Origin: [Empedobacter] haloabium
GTDB taxonomy: Bacteria; Pseudomonadota; Gammaproteobacteria; Burkholderiales; Burkholderiaceae_D
DNA length: 64,000 nucleotides
Direction of reading: 5' to 3'
Assembly: GCA_008011715.2 (NCBI GenBank)
Contig: CP136508.1
Location: forward strand, 3,286,001 to 3,350,000
Made by a program: the position numbers and the translations under genes. Shown here in pieces: positions 48,196-56,542 of the stretch (position 1 is the first letter of the stretch; the number at the start of each line of letters is the position of its first letter). The notes under the pieces are model-generated. The model worked only from the letters and a program-made list of their open reading frames with translations. It searched no databases and had not been told where the DNA came from.

Positions 48196-48615
48196 ATGAC
48201 CTGCTTCCTTCCCCGTTCCGTTCTCCCAGCCGTGTTCGCGCTGGCGCTGGCTTGCGGCGCCCAGGCCCAGCCGGGCAATCCCCTCAGTGTGCACGTGCTC
48301 GACATGCAGACCGGCGAGCCCACGGCCGGTATCGCCGTGACGCTGGAACAGCGCAGCGGCGATGCCTGGCGCGAACTTGCCAGCGCCAGCACCGATGCCC
48401 AGGGCCGCATCGCCGCGCTGTTTCCCGCCGGCCTGCCGTTCAGCAAAGGTGATTACCGCATCGTGTTCCGCACCGGCGAGCATTACCGCCGCGGCGGCCA
48501 GGCCAGCTTCTTTCCACGTATTCCGGTGGAGTTCACGGTGACGGCGACGGAGCGGCACTACCATATTCCGTTGCTGCTGAGCCCGTTCGGCTATTCGACC
48601 TACCGGGGCAATTGA
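48196..48615 (+). CDS. Exported 5-hydroxyisourate hydrolase / transthyretin-like protein
   Basis: A 139-aa protein with signal peptide ending ALALACGAQAQPG. The mature part has LSVHVLDMQTGEP, GDYRIVFRTGEHYR, SFFPRIPVEF and HYHIPLLLSPFGYSTYRGN. The His, Arg and His of the HIU hydrolase active site are in place, and the C-terminal tetrapeptide is YRGN rather than the canonical YRGS. Hydrolyses 5-hydroxyisourate in purine breakdown, here probably in the periplasm. The ORF is open back to 48124, but 48196 starts the signal peptide. Confidence 0.85.
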   Translation: MTCFLPRSVLPAVFALALACGAQAQPGNPLSVHVLDMQTGEPTAGIAVTLEQRSGDAWRELASASTDAQGRIAALFPAGLPFSKGDYRIVFRTGEHYRRGGQASFFPRIPVEFTVTATERHYHIPLLLSPFGYSTYRGN

Positions 48616-48618
48616 CGG

Positions 48619-49743
48619 GGCGCTGTTCGCGCTAAGTAGTGGAACTTCCATCCCGCCGGCCTGTCGGATCTCCTGTTGAGATATCTCATGCGGATTGGAG
48701 GCCGGCAATGGGGACGATGGATTTCCAGGCGGTGTTGCAGGCGCTGCGTCAGCGCCAGCTGACGTTCGAAGAGGCCGCTGCATTACAGGAGCTGCTGGCC
48801 ACAGCGATGCAGGGCGATCAATGCTTTTCATTGATCGAGGCCGCCGCCGGCAGGCCGCCTTGTCCGCGTTGCACGTGTCGTCGTTGCCACCGAAGCGGCG
48901 CGGCCAACGGCCTGCAGCGCTATCGCTGCACCGCGTGCCGCCGCACGTTCAACGCGCTGACCGGAACGCCATTGGCCCGGCTCCGCTTGCGCGACAAGTG
49001 GCTCGCCTATTTGACCTGCCTGCTGGAATCGACCACGGTGCGCGCGGCGGCCGAGCGCGTGGCAGTGGCGCCATCGACCAGTTTCCGATGGCGCCACCGT
49101 TTCATTGCCGGGGTCCGGCGGGAACGCCGCCCGAAATTGTCCAATATCGTCGAGGCGGACGAGACCTACCTGCTCGAGTCGCAGAAGGGCTCGCGCCACC
49201 TGACCCGGCCGGCCCGCAAGCGCGGCGGCAAGGCCAGCCGGCGCGGTTTGAGCAAGCAGTTCGATTGCATTCTCGTCGCGCGCGATCGCAGCCGTGTCAC
49301 GCACGATTTCGTAACGGGGCGCGGGCCGATCAGTGCCGCGCAGCTGAAAGCGCATCTGCTGCCGGTATTGGCGCCGGACATCTTGTTGATCAGCGACGCG
49401 GCGAAGGCCTATCAGGCGTTCGCGCGAGAGGCGAGGCTCACCCACGAGGTCGTCAACCTGCGTGCCGGCATCAGGGCGCGCGGTGCGATCCATATCCAGA
49501 ACGTGAACGGCTGGCACAGCCGCTTCAAGGGCTGGCTGCAGCGCTTCCACGGTGTTGCCAGCCGCTACCTGGCCAATTACACCGCTTGGTGCCGGGTGCT
49601 GGATGCCGGCTCGCCAGCGACCCCATCGGACTGGCTGCGCATCGGGGTGGCGCCGGGCAAGTACAGTCCAGGCTGCCAATGACCTCGATGCGCTGAAAAA
49701 GTTCCGTGACGAGGAGCAACCACCAGCTAACGCGAACAGCGCC
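48619..49743 (+). mobile_element. Insertion sequence of IS1595-like type
   Basis: Imperfect terminal inverted repeats: 48619-48643 (GGCGCTGTTCGCGCTAAGTA..) and the complement of 49719-49743 (GGCGCTGTTCGCGTTAGCTG..), 20 of 25 matching. Total 1125 bp with one transposase. The 8 bases outside the ends (ATTGACGG and AAAAAAAA) do not match, so no target duplication is visible. The left end lies 3 bp after the hydrolase stop, the right end at the T-tract of the second KGG terminator. Confidence 0.85.
48708..49682 (+). CDS. IS1595 family (ISXO2-like) transposase
   Basis: A 324-aa transposase. The N-terminal zinc ribbon has CPRCTCRRCHRSGAANGLQR, YRCTACRRTF. The ISXO2 catalytic domain has Asp in IVEADETYLLESQKGSRHL, Asp in LLISDAAKAYQAF and NVNGWHSRFKGWLQRF, where Asn stands in the position of the usual third acidic residue (the D-D-N-K variant known in this family). 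GGAGGCCGGCA precedes ATG 48708. Looks complete and possibly active. Confidence 0.9.
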   Translation: MGTMDFQAVLQALRQRQLTFEEAAALQELLATAMQGDQCFSLIEAAAGRPPCPRCTCRRCHRSGAANGLQRYRCTACRRTFNALTGTPLARLRLRDKWLAYLTCLLESTTVRAAAERVAVAPSTSFRWRHRFIAGVRRERRPKLSNIVEADETYLLESQKGSRHLTRPARKRGGKASRRGLSKQFDCILVARDRSRVTHDFVTGRGPISAAQLKAHLLPVLAPDILLISDAAKAYQAFAREARLTHEVVNLRAGIRARGAIHIQNVNGWHSRFKGWLQRFHGVASRYLANYTAWCRVLDAGSPATPSDWLRIGVAPGKYSPGCQ

Positions 49744-49768
49744 AAAAAAAAACCGCCCCGAAGGGCGG
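49744..49768 (-). terminator. Terminator of the second KGG gene
   Basis: Minus strand: CCGCCC-TTCG-GGGCGG followed by nine T. The IS right end abuts the T-run. Confidence 0.9.
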
Positions 49769-49793
49769 TTCGCTTCATGCCGGGCGACGCCGG

Positions 49794-50204
49794 TCAGCGG
49801 TCGTTCTTGTGGCTCTGACGGCCAGCCTGGGCATGCTGCTCCGGCGTGCCGCCCTGCGTGCCGCTACCGCCTTGGCGGCCACCCTGGTTGCCGCCCTGGT
49901 TACCGCCGCGATTGCCGCCGCCGTTACCTTCGTTGCCGCTCTGGCGGTTGCCATCGTTCTTGTGGCTCATCGAGCCGGCGCGGCGCGCCTCTTCCGAATT
50001 AAACTCGTGGGCGTTGCCCGAGGCGTGGGCCGCACGGCCGCCTTCGCTGGCAATCTCGCGCTGCCGCTGCGGATCCATCGAGGCGAAGCCACGGTTGCTG
50101 GTGTCGCCCGACTGGCTGTTGCCGCGGTTGCCCGACTGGCTGTTGCCGCTGTCTTTGGTGAACTGGTTATTGCCCTGCGGGTTGTTGTTGCGATTCGATG
50201 CCAT
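49794..50204 (-). CDS. KGG-motif stress-induced protein, copy 2
   Basis: A 136-aa protein that differs from copy 1 only by Gln for Glu in SMDPQRQRE and loss of one Lys near the end (HKNDR). Of twelve base substitutions nearly all are silent, which fits selection on the protein or recent gene conversion. The same SD AAGGAGAAACATC is present. Confidence 0.88.
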   Translation of the reverse strand: MASNRNNNPQGNNQFTKDSGNSQSGNRGNSQSGDTSNRGFASMDPQRQREIASEGGRAAHASGNAHEFNSEEARRAGSMSHKNDGNRQSGNEGNGGGNRGGNQGGNQGGRQGGSGTQGGTPEQHAQAGRQSHKNDR

Positions 50205-50327
50205 GATGTTTCTCCTTAAGCGTTAAAAACATTTCAGGTTGACATTGCATCCCATCGGCGACCTGCCCTTGCCGTCAGGCTGGCTTGTCGCGTTAAGGTG
50301 ATGCCATGGTAACGACGAGCGAACTTT

Positions 50328-50396
50328 GTTTTTATAAGCGGTCCGGCCAGCTGGACGTAGGAATAGGCGCTACTGGCAAGTCGGACCGTTCACGCA
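50328..50396 (-). promoter_or_regulatory. Conserved upstream block of KGG gene copy 2
   Basis: TTTTTATAAGCGGTCCGGCC, GGACGTAGGAATAGGCGC and GGCAAGTCGGACCGTTCACG parallel the block at 48036-48104. It lies 124 bp or more upstream of the start codon; the sequence between has diverged. Confidence 0.5.
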
Positions 50397-50502
50397 TTGA
50401 TTGCAATATGCTAGTTAATGAGCCGAAATCATCCGAATATTTCCCGTGCGAAAAGATGCTAATAATATAGAATTACAACTCATCAATATTTTCGGAGGGA
50501 AA

Positions 50503-51996
50503 GTGTCACGCTTGCCGTTAATGATTCTCGCAATGTTGGCATTGCCGTCAGCTCATGCTGTCGAGTTAAGGCCAACTTACCCCGCCGTGAACGAAGCTAC
50601 CGGCGCTCAGGATTACATCGGTTGCGCAGCCGCCGCGAACGGCGATATTGCTACGGTATGGCGCAGCGCGACGACAGCGCGCATTCCCTACGTCAAGCGG
50701 GTGGACGCCAGCGGCGCCGTCATCGGCGCGACGGAAAGCATGCAACTGCCCCAGGATACGATTTCCGTGAGCGCGGCGAAGAATGGCGCCTTCGCGGTAC
50801 TGCACGCCAAAGCCAACGGCAGCAATACCGACTTGTACCTTTCCGTGTACAACCGTAACGGCCAGCTGGTGGCGGCGCCGGTGCGTGTGAACGACACCCA
50901 GCACACCGGGATCACCGGCCTGGTCAAGGTCGCGCAGGACGGCACGATTGCCGTGGCGTGGTACACATGGGGAAATCTGCCGGCCCGCAACGGTTATCTG
51001 AAGCGATTCAATGCCAACGGTGCGCCGCTCAATTACCAGCGCCAATTCGGTGGCGATAATGTTTATGTGGCCAACGGCGTCGATACCGATACCAACGGTG
51101 ACGTCATCGTGGCATTTACCAGCAATACCGGCGGTCGCTACGACACCATGGCGGTGCGCTATTCAAGCGCCGAGGATTGGGTGTATCCCGCGGCACGGGT
51201 CAATACCTATCTCGGTACCCGCCAATGGGGCAGCAGCCTCGCAATGAACGCGGCAGGCAATTACCTGGTGTCCTGGGTGACGCACGGCCAGGATGGCAAC
51301 GGCTTCTCGACCTATGCGCAGTTGTTTGCCCGTGGCGGTGCCCGGATCGGCCAGCCTACCCGCGTATCGACGCAGATTTCCGACGACAGCGCCAGCGCCG
51401 CCCTGCTGTTCGACAACAACAGCTACGCCGTCGCCTGGATGAGCTACGTCGCGGGACAGCGCACGATCAATTTCGCCCAGGTCGACAGCGCCGGCGCGGT
51501 TGTCGCCGCACCGACAGTGGCGACCCCGCACATCAACTATGTCGGGCCCTTCTCGCTGTGCGGCACCACCGCTGGCAAGTTCTCGATCCAGTGGCGCCCG
51601 GCTGCCGTCAGCGGCAGCAGCTGGACTGCCGACGTGCTGGCGCGGGACTACATGGCCGACACCGTCGTCACGCCCACCTTGCTTGCCAGCGGCGTACCGG
51701 CAAGCAACCTGTCGGATGCGGCCGGCGGCTGGAAGTACTTCAAGGTCATCGTGCCCGCCAACACCGGCAGCATGCGGATCGCCCTGTCCTCGCGGGTGAC
51801 ACCGGCCAGCGGCAACGCTGACCTGTTCCTGCGCTATGGCGGCCTGCCCACGCTGGCGACAACCGACGGCCGCACCACGGAGGCCGGCAACAACGACAGC
51901 CTGACGGTCAGTGCGCCGCCGCCTGGGACGTTCTACATCGGCGTCTACGGCCAGGCGGCCTACGCCGCCGCGGATTTGACGGTGATCCTGCGTTGA
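50503..51996 (+). CDS. Secreted protein with C-terminal pre-peptidase (PPC) domain
   Basis: A 497-aa protein with signal peptide RLPLMILAMLALPSAHA. The main part (about 30-390) has repeated propeller-like blades such as DGTIAVAWYTWGN, NGDVIVAFTSNTGG and AGNYLVSWVTHGQDGNG. The C-terminal PPC domain (about 395-497) has WKYFKVIVPANTGSMRIALS, GNADLFLRYGGLPT and PGTFYIGVYGQ. PPC domains usually accompany secreted peptidases, but no peptidase motif is seen. GTG at 50503 follows GGAGGG; TTG 50512 or ATG 50521 are possible. The 298 bp upstream are AT-rich and include the KGG promoter block. Confidence 0.65.
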   Translation: MSRLPLMILAMLALPSAHAVELRPTYPAVNEATGAQDYIGCAAAANGDIATVWRSATTARIPYVKRVDASGAVIGATESMQLPQDTISVSAAKNGAFAVLHAKANGSNTDLYLSVYNRNGQLVAAPVRVNDTQHTGITGLVKVAQDGTIAVAWYTWGNLPARNGYLKRFNANGAPLNYQRQFGGDNVYVANGVDTDTNGDVIVAFTSNTGGRYDTMAVRYSSAEDWVYPAARVNTYLGTRQWGSSLAMNAAGNYLVSWVTHGQDGNGFSTYAQLFARGGARIGQPTRVSTQISDDSASAALLFDNNSYAVAWMSYVAGQRTINFAQVDSAGAVVAAPTVATPHINYVGPFSLCGTTAGKFSIQWRPAAVSGSSWTADVLARDYMADTVVTPTLLASGVPASNLSDAAGGWKYFKVIVPANTGSMRIALSSRVTPASGNADLFLRYGGLPTLATTDGRTTEAGNNDSLTVSAPPPGTFYIGVYGQAAYAAADLTVILR

Positions 51997-52002
51997 CCGG
52001 CA

Positions 52003-52047
52003 CGCGATAAGGTCCGGGGCAGGCTTCCCTGCCCGGACCGCATCGCG
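52003..52047. terminator. Bidirectional hairpin between PPC protein and galK
   Basis: CGCGAT..GGTCCGGGGCAGG-CTTC-CCTGCCCGGACC..ATCGCG, a long stem with one bulged G and a short internal loop, fills the 52-bp gap between two convergent genes. Confidence 0.75.
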
Positions 52048-52048
52048 T

Positions 52049-53227
52049 TCAGGCCGTCACCACCCCCGCCCCAGCCGCCGCCCGGCACACGTAGATCGTG
52101 GCCTGCTGGCCTGCCGGCCCGCGATATTCGCGTGCCACGGCGGCACTCACAGCCTCCACCTCGCCTTCGGGCACCAGCGCCACCACGCAGCCGCCGAAGC
52201 CGCCGCCCGTCATGCGCACGCCGCCGCGGCGGCCGATCACCTTGCCCACGATCTCGACCAGCTGGTCGATCAGCGGCACCGTGATCTCGAAGTCGTCCCG
52301 CATCGATACGTGCGAGGCGGCCATCAGCTCGCCCATCCGCGCCAGGTCGCCTGCCGCCAGTGCCGCGCCGGCCGCCTCGACACGGGCGTTCTCCGTGACG
52401 ACGTGGCGGGCGCGGCGCAAGGCCAGCGCATCGAGCTCGCCGCCACGCGCTTCCAGCATGGCCGCGTCGACGTCGCGCAGGGCCGCCACACCGAAGTGGC
52501 GCGCCACCTCCTCGCACTGGCGACGCCGGGTGTTGTACTCGCTGTCCACCAGGCCGCGCTCCACGTGCGAGTGGAAGATCATGATGGCGGCGCCAGCCGG
52601 GATCGGCACCGGCCGCGTCTCCAGCGAACGGCAGTCGATCAGCAGGGCATGTCCCTCGACGCCGGAAGCCGAGATGATCTGGTCCATATTGCCGCACTTG
52701 CAGCCGACGAAGTCGTTCTCGGCCTGCTGGGCGATCAGCGCGATGTCGATCGGGCTCAGGCCCTCCAAGCCCGGCAGGGTGGCAAACACACGCCCCACCG
52801 CCACCGACAGCGAGGCGGACGACGACAAGCCCGCCCCTTGCGGCACGTTGCCCGAGATCGCCAGGTCCAGCCCTCGTATCGGCAAGCCGCGCTTGACCAG
52901 CACGTCGATGACGCCGCGCACGTAGTTGGCCCACATCGGCTCGGCCAGGCGCTCGATCGGCGCGTCCAGCGAGAACTCGTCGATCGCATTGCCGTAGTCG
53001 GCCGCGACGATGCGCACGGTACGGTCGGCCCGCTCGCTGGCCGCGATCACGGTGCGGTAGTCGATCGCGCACGGCAGCACCAGGCCGTCGTTGTAGTCGG
53101 TATGCTCGCCGATCAGGTTGACGCGGCCGGGCGCCTGCACGACGACGGTCGGGTTGCTGCCGAACACGGCGGCGAATGCCGCCCGGGCGCGTTCGCCCGG
53201 GCTGGATGGGACTGCGGAGTCATTCAT
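52049..53227 (-). CDS. galK: Galactokinase
   Basis: A 392-aa GHMP kinase phosphorylating galactose at C1 in the Leloir pathway. Signature [20 protein letters not shown], the ATP-binding [20 protein letters not shown] and [18 protein letters not shown]. Start MNDSAVPSS at 53227 chosen; it overlaps the galT stop by 8 bp. Last gene of symporter-galT-galK. Confidence 0.95.
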   Translation of the reverse strand: MNDSAVPSSPGERARAAFAAVFGSNPTVVVQAPGRVNLIGEHTDYNDGLVLPCAIDYRTVIAASERADRTVRIVAADYGNAIDEFSLDAPIERLAEPMWANYVRGVIDVLVKRGLPIRGLDLAISGNVPQGAGLSSSASLSVAVGRVFATLPGLEGLSPIDIALIAQQAENDFVGCKCGNMDQIISASGVEGHALLIDCRSLETRPVPIPAGAAIMIFHSHVERGLVDSEYNTRRRQCEEVARHFGVAALRDVDAAMLEARGGELDALALRRARHVVTENARVEAAGAALAAGDLARMGELMAASHVSMRDDFEITVPLIDQLVEIVGKVIGRRGGVRMTGGGFGGCVVALVPEGEVEAVSAAVAREYRGPAGQQATIYVCRAAAGAGVVTA

Positions 53228-54287
53228 CTTGTTCTTGCTTGTCGTTGGGTTGAAGGTAGTGGACGTCGGACAGGGCACGCAGCTGGGCGGCCGCCTGCTC
53301 CGGCGTCAGGTCGCGCTGGGCCTCGGCCAGCATCTCGAAACCGACCATGAACTTGCGCACCGTGGCCGAGCGCAGCAGCGGCGGATAGAAATGCGCATGC
53401 AGTTGCCAGGCCGGCGACGGTGCGGCACGCGCCGTCTCCTCGTACGGCGCGCCATGCCACCCCATCGAATACGGGAAGGACGTCTTGAACAGGTTGTCGT
53501 AGCGGGTCGTCAGGCGCTTCAGCACGACGGCCAGGTCGGCCCGTTGCGGCGGCGTCAGCTGCTCCAGGCGCTGCACCGGGAAGCGCGGCAGCACCAGGGT
53601 CTCGAACGGCCAGCTGGCCCAGTACGGCACCACGGCCAGCCAGAATTCGCTCTGCACCACGACGCGCTCGCCGTCCGCCTCGCGCTCCGCATAGTCGAGC
53701 AGCAGCGAGCGGCCGTGCTTGGCCTGGTAGGCGTTCTGTTCGCGGTCTTCCGCGGCCGGCAGGTTGGGCAGAAAACTGTTGGCCCAGATCTGGCCGTGCG
53801 GGTGCGGGTTCGAGCAGCCCATCGCGGCGCCCTTGTTCTCGAACACCTGCACCCAGCGATAGGTGCGGCCCAGCTCCTCGGCCTGGGCGCACCAGGTATC
53901 GATCACCTGCCCGATGGCGGCTGGCGACAGCTGCGGCAGGGTGGCGCTGTGGTCCGGCGAAAAGCAGATCACGCGGCTGGTGCCGCGCACGCTCATCGTG
54001 CGCATCAGCGGATCGGTGTCCGGCGCCGCGTCCGGCGTATCGGGCATCAGCGCGGCAAAGTCGTTGTCGAATACATAGGTGCCCGTGTAGTCGGGATTTT
54101 TCACGCCGTTGACCCGGGTGTTGCCGGCACACAGATAACAGGTGGGGTCGTGCGACGGTTTCGGGCTATTGTCCGGGGCCTCCTGCGCCCCCTGCCACGG
54201 CCGCTTGGCGCGGTGCGGCGACACGAGCACCCATTCGCCCGTCAGCGGGTTGTAGCGGCGATGCGGATGGTCTGATGGATTGAACAT
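53220..54287 (-). CDS. galT: Galactose-1-phosphate uridylyltransferase
   Basis: A 355-aa enzyme exchanging galactose-1-P with UDP-glucose. The active-site HPHGQIWA with nucleophilic His is seen, plus zinc-ligand [25 protein letters not shown] and [18 protein letters not shown] precedes the ATG at 54287. galE and galM are not adjacent. Confidence 0.96.
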   Translation of the reverse strand: MFNPSDHPHRRYNPLTGEWVLVSPHRAKRPWQGAQEAPDNSPKPSHDPTCYLCAGNTRVNGVKNPDYTGTYVFDNDFAALMPDTPDAAPDTDPLMRTMSVRGTSRVICFSPDHSATLPQLSPAAIGQVIDTWCAQAEELGRTYRWVQVFENKGAAMGCSNPHPHGQIWANSFLPNLPAAEDREQNAYQAKHGRSLLLDYAEREADGERVVVQSEFWLAVVPYWASWPFETLVLPRFPVQRLEQLTPPQRADLAVVLKRLTTRYDNLFKTSFPYSMGWHGAPYEETARAAPSPAWQLHAHFYPPLLRSATVRKFMVGFEMLAEAQRDLTPEQAAAQLRALSDVHYLQPNDKQEQDE

Positions 54288-54312
54288 GGTTTTCCTTACG
54301 AAACTGAAAATC

Positions 54313-54338
54313 ACTGGCGGAGTCTCTGCCCCGCCAGT
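54313..54338 (-). promoter_or_regulatory. Hairpin in the galT leader
   Basis: ACTGGCGG and CCGCCAGT (8 bp, loop 10) followed on the minus strand by GATTTT. It lies between symporter and galT and may act as an intra-operon terminator or attenuator. Confidence 0.4.
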
Positions 54339-54352
54339 CTAAACAAAACAGC

Positions 54353-54389
54353 GCGGCGGGTCGCACGCCAGGGCGTGCGCAGCCGCCGC
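54353..54389 (-). terminator. Hairpin directly after the symporter gene
   Basis: GCGGCGG-GT-CGCACGC pairs with GCGTGCG-CA-GCCGCCGC around a short loop, abutting the symporter stop codon. There is no T-run; it may shield the 3' end of a processed transcript. Confidence 0.5.
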
Positions 54390-56063
54390 TTACCACCAGG
54401 TGCCGTAGATCACCCCCAGCAGGACGCAGATGACGGCCGAGCCCAGCGCAAACCCGCCGTCCACGCGGAACAGCGTCCGGTCGATCTGCATGCGGCGCAC
54501 ACTGCCATCCTGCCGGCCCAGCGTGCTCAGCAGTACCATGCCTGCGACCACCAGGCAGAACACGATGAACATGCGGTCCAGGAACGGAATCTCGTAGACG
54601 CCGGCACCGTTGTCGACGGCAAAGCCGATCGGCGCCAGGAAAGACAGATCCATCATGCCTGGCAGGAATTTCAGGATGATCGAGAACACCAGGCCGCCGA
54701 TTGTCGCGAACATGGCCGCGGCGGGCGTCGTCTTGCGCCAGAAGAAGCCCAGCAGGAACATCGCCAGGATGCCAGGCGACACGAAGCCCGTGTATTCCTG
54801 GATGTACTGGAAGCCGCCCTTCTTGTCGATGCCGAGGAACGGCGCGATCAGCACGGCCAGCGCGATGGCGAAGATCACGCTGACGCGGCCGATCCAGACC
54901 AGGCGCTGTTCCGACGCCTCCTTGTTGAAGTGGTGCTTGTAGATATCCAGCGTGAAAATCGTGGCGATGCTGTTGGCCTTGCCCGCCAGCGAGGCCACGA
55001 CGGCGGCCGTCAGCGCCGCGAACGCGACCCCCTTCAGGCCGGACGGCAACAGCGCCAGCAAGGTCGGGTAGGCGCGGTCAGGGTTCAGTTCGCCACCGGC
55101 GCGCATGGCGTCGCCCAGCGCGCCGGACTGGTCCAGCGCAAAGGCGGCAATCCCGGGCAGCACCACGATGACGGGCATCAGCAGTTTCAGGAAGGCGGCA
55201 AACAGCAGGCCCTTGCGCGCCGTCGGCAAGTCCGCCCCCAGCGCGCGCTGCGTGATGTACTGGTTGCAGCCCCAGTAGTTCAGGTTGACGATCAGCATGC
55301 CGCCGATCAGCGTGGACAGGCCGGGCAGGTCCATATAGTTCGGATTGCCGCGCTCCAGCACCATATTGAAATGGCCGCCGGCACGCTGCAACAGCTCGCT
55401 GGCACCGACCAGGGCGCCCTGCCCGCCGCCCAGCCCCGCCACCAGGTCCAGCGCGATCCATGTCGTGACCAGGCCGCCCACGACCAGGCACAGCACCTGC
55501 ACCACGTCCGTGTAGCCGATCACCTTCATGCCGCCCAAGGTGATGATGGCGGCGAACACGGCCAGGAACAGCATGCAGGCAAACACATTCAGCCCCGCGA
55601 CGCTGGAAATGGCCAGCGCGCCGAGGTACAGGATCGACGTCAGGTTGACCACCACATACAGCCCCAGCCAGAACAGCGCCATCGTCGTCGCCACCGGCTT
55701 GCCGTAGCGCTGCTCGAGGAACTGCGGCATCGTGTAGATGCGGTTCTTCAGGTAGACGGGCATGAAGAACACGGCCACGATGACCAGCGTGGCCGCCGCC
55801 ATCAACTCGTACACGGCGATCGCCATGCCGATCTTGTAGCCGGAACCGCTCATGCCGATGAACTGCTCGGCCGAAATGTTGGACGCTATCAGCGAGGCCC
55901 CGATGGCCCACCACGTCAGCGAGCCTTCGGCCAGGAAGTAGTCATGCGAGGCCTGGCCGGACGTGGTCTTCTTGCGCCGGTAATACACCCACAGGCCGTA
56001 GGCGGCAACGACCACGAAATAGACGAGGAAAACGACGGAGTCGAGGGTAGAGAAAGTGTTCAT
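54390..56063 (-). CDS. Sodium:solute symporter (SSS family, vSGLT-like sugar symporter)
   Basis: A 557-aa protein with about 14 helices. FLAEGSLTWWAIGASLIASN and ISAEQFIGMSGSGYKIG form the first repeat; LIGGMLIVNLNYWGCNQYIT and FAALTAAVVASLAGKANSIA match vSGLT of Vibrio, a sodium/galactose cotransporter. Location upstream of galT and galK strongly suggests galactose uptake. Confidence 0.92.
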   Translation of the reverse strand: MNTFSTLDSVVFLVYFVVVAAYGLWVYYRRKKTTSGQASHDYFLAEGSLTWWAIGASLIASNISAEQFIGMSGSGYKIGMAIAVYELMAAATLVIVAVFFMPVYLKNRIYTMPQFLEQRYGKPVATTMALFWLGLYVVVNLTSILYLGALAISSVAGLNVFACMLFLAVFAAIITLGGMKVIGYTDVVQVLCLVVGGLVTTWIALDLVAGLGGGQGALVGASELLQRAGGHFNMVLERGNPNYMDLPGLSTLIGGMLIVNLNYWGCNQYITQRALGADLPTARKGLLFAAFLKLLMPVIVVLPGIAAFALDQSGALGDAMRAGGELNPDRAYPTLLALLPSGLKGVAFAALTAAVVASLAGKANSIATIFTLDIYKHHFNKEASEQRLVWIGRVSVIFAIALAVLIAPFLGIDKKGGFQYIQEYTGFVSPGILAMFLLGFFWRKTTPAAAMFATIGGLVFSIILKFLPGMMDLSFLAPIGFAVDNGAGVYEIPFLDRMFIVFCLVVAGMVLLSTLGRQDGSVRRMQIDRTLFRVDGGFALGSAVICVLLGVIYGTWW

Positions 56064-56542
56064 CGGGTGATAGTTGTTGTGATCGCGAATCGAGACAAGC
56101 GCCGTTCACCCGTGCTGTCCGCCAAAGGCTGGCGCACGTGTGGCGGAAGCTGTCGCTCTTTCTGCCTGCAGGGCTGATCGCACGATGCCTCAGGCCACGG
56201 CGCCGTGGTGGCGCGCACCCGCAAAAATCATCGGGATGAGCAAGGCGTCCCGCTGAGGCGTGCAAAATCATGTCGTGCAGGCAACACTCCTGCACGGCAT
56301 TATAGCGCTACCACAGCCAACTGGTTGCCGAAATGGCAAACTTTTATTGAAGGGATGCAGCAAGCCGGCCCGCGACCCGGCGTTGTCCGGCTGCGCCAGC
56401 GCCGAGCCCGCGGCCCGCTGTGGTGACTGATCCCGACGCGGGACACGGCCCCGGCTGTGACGGGCGTGCCGACGGCCGGGCTCGTGTCAGCTTCGGTGCC
56501 TGACCCCATTGTTGACACGGGCCCGGCTGCCTGGAGCGTGCG
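56064..56542. other. 479-bp intergenic region without a gene
   Basis: No convincing ORF. Contains TTGCC-GAAAT-GGCAA (56325-56339), a possible operator, and a long inverted repeat 56475-56527 (GCCGGGC-T-CGTGTCA with TGACACGGGCCCGGC, 14 of 15 pairs) whose loop holds GGTGCCTGACCCC, a REP-type core. The latter lies just after the M20 amidohydrolase stop and may end its transcript. Confidence 0.6.

Larger units (their letters stand above)
49744..50396 (-). repeat. Tandem duplicated unit, copy 2 (KGG gene with promoter region and terminator)
   Basis: See copy 1 at 47457-48104. Direct orientation; the units are separated by about 1.64 kb holding the hydrolase gene and the IS. Confidence 0.85.
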
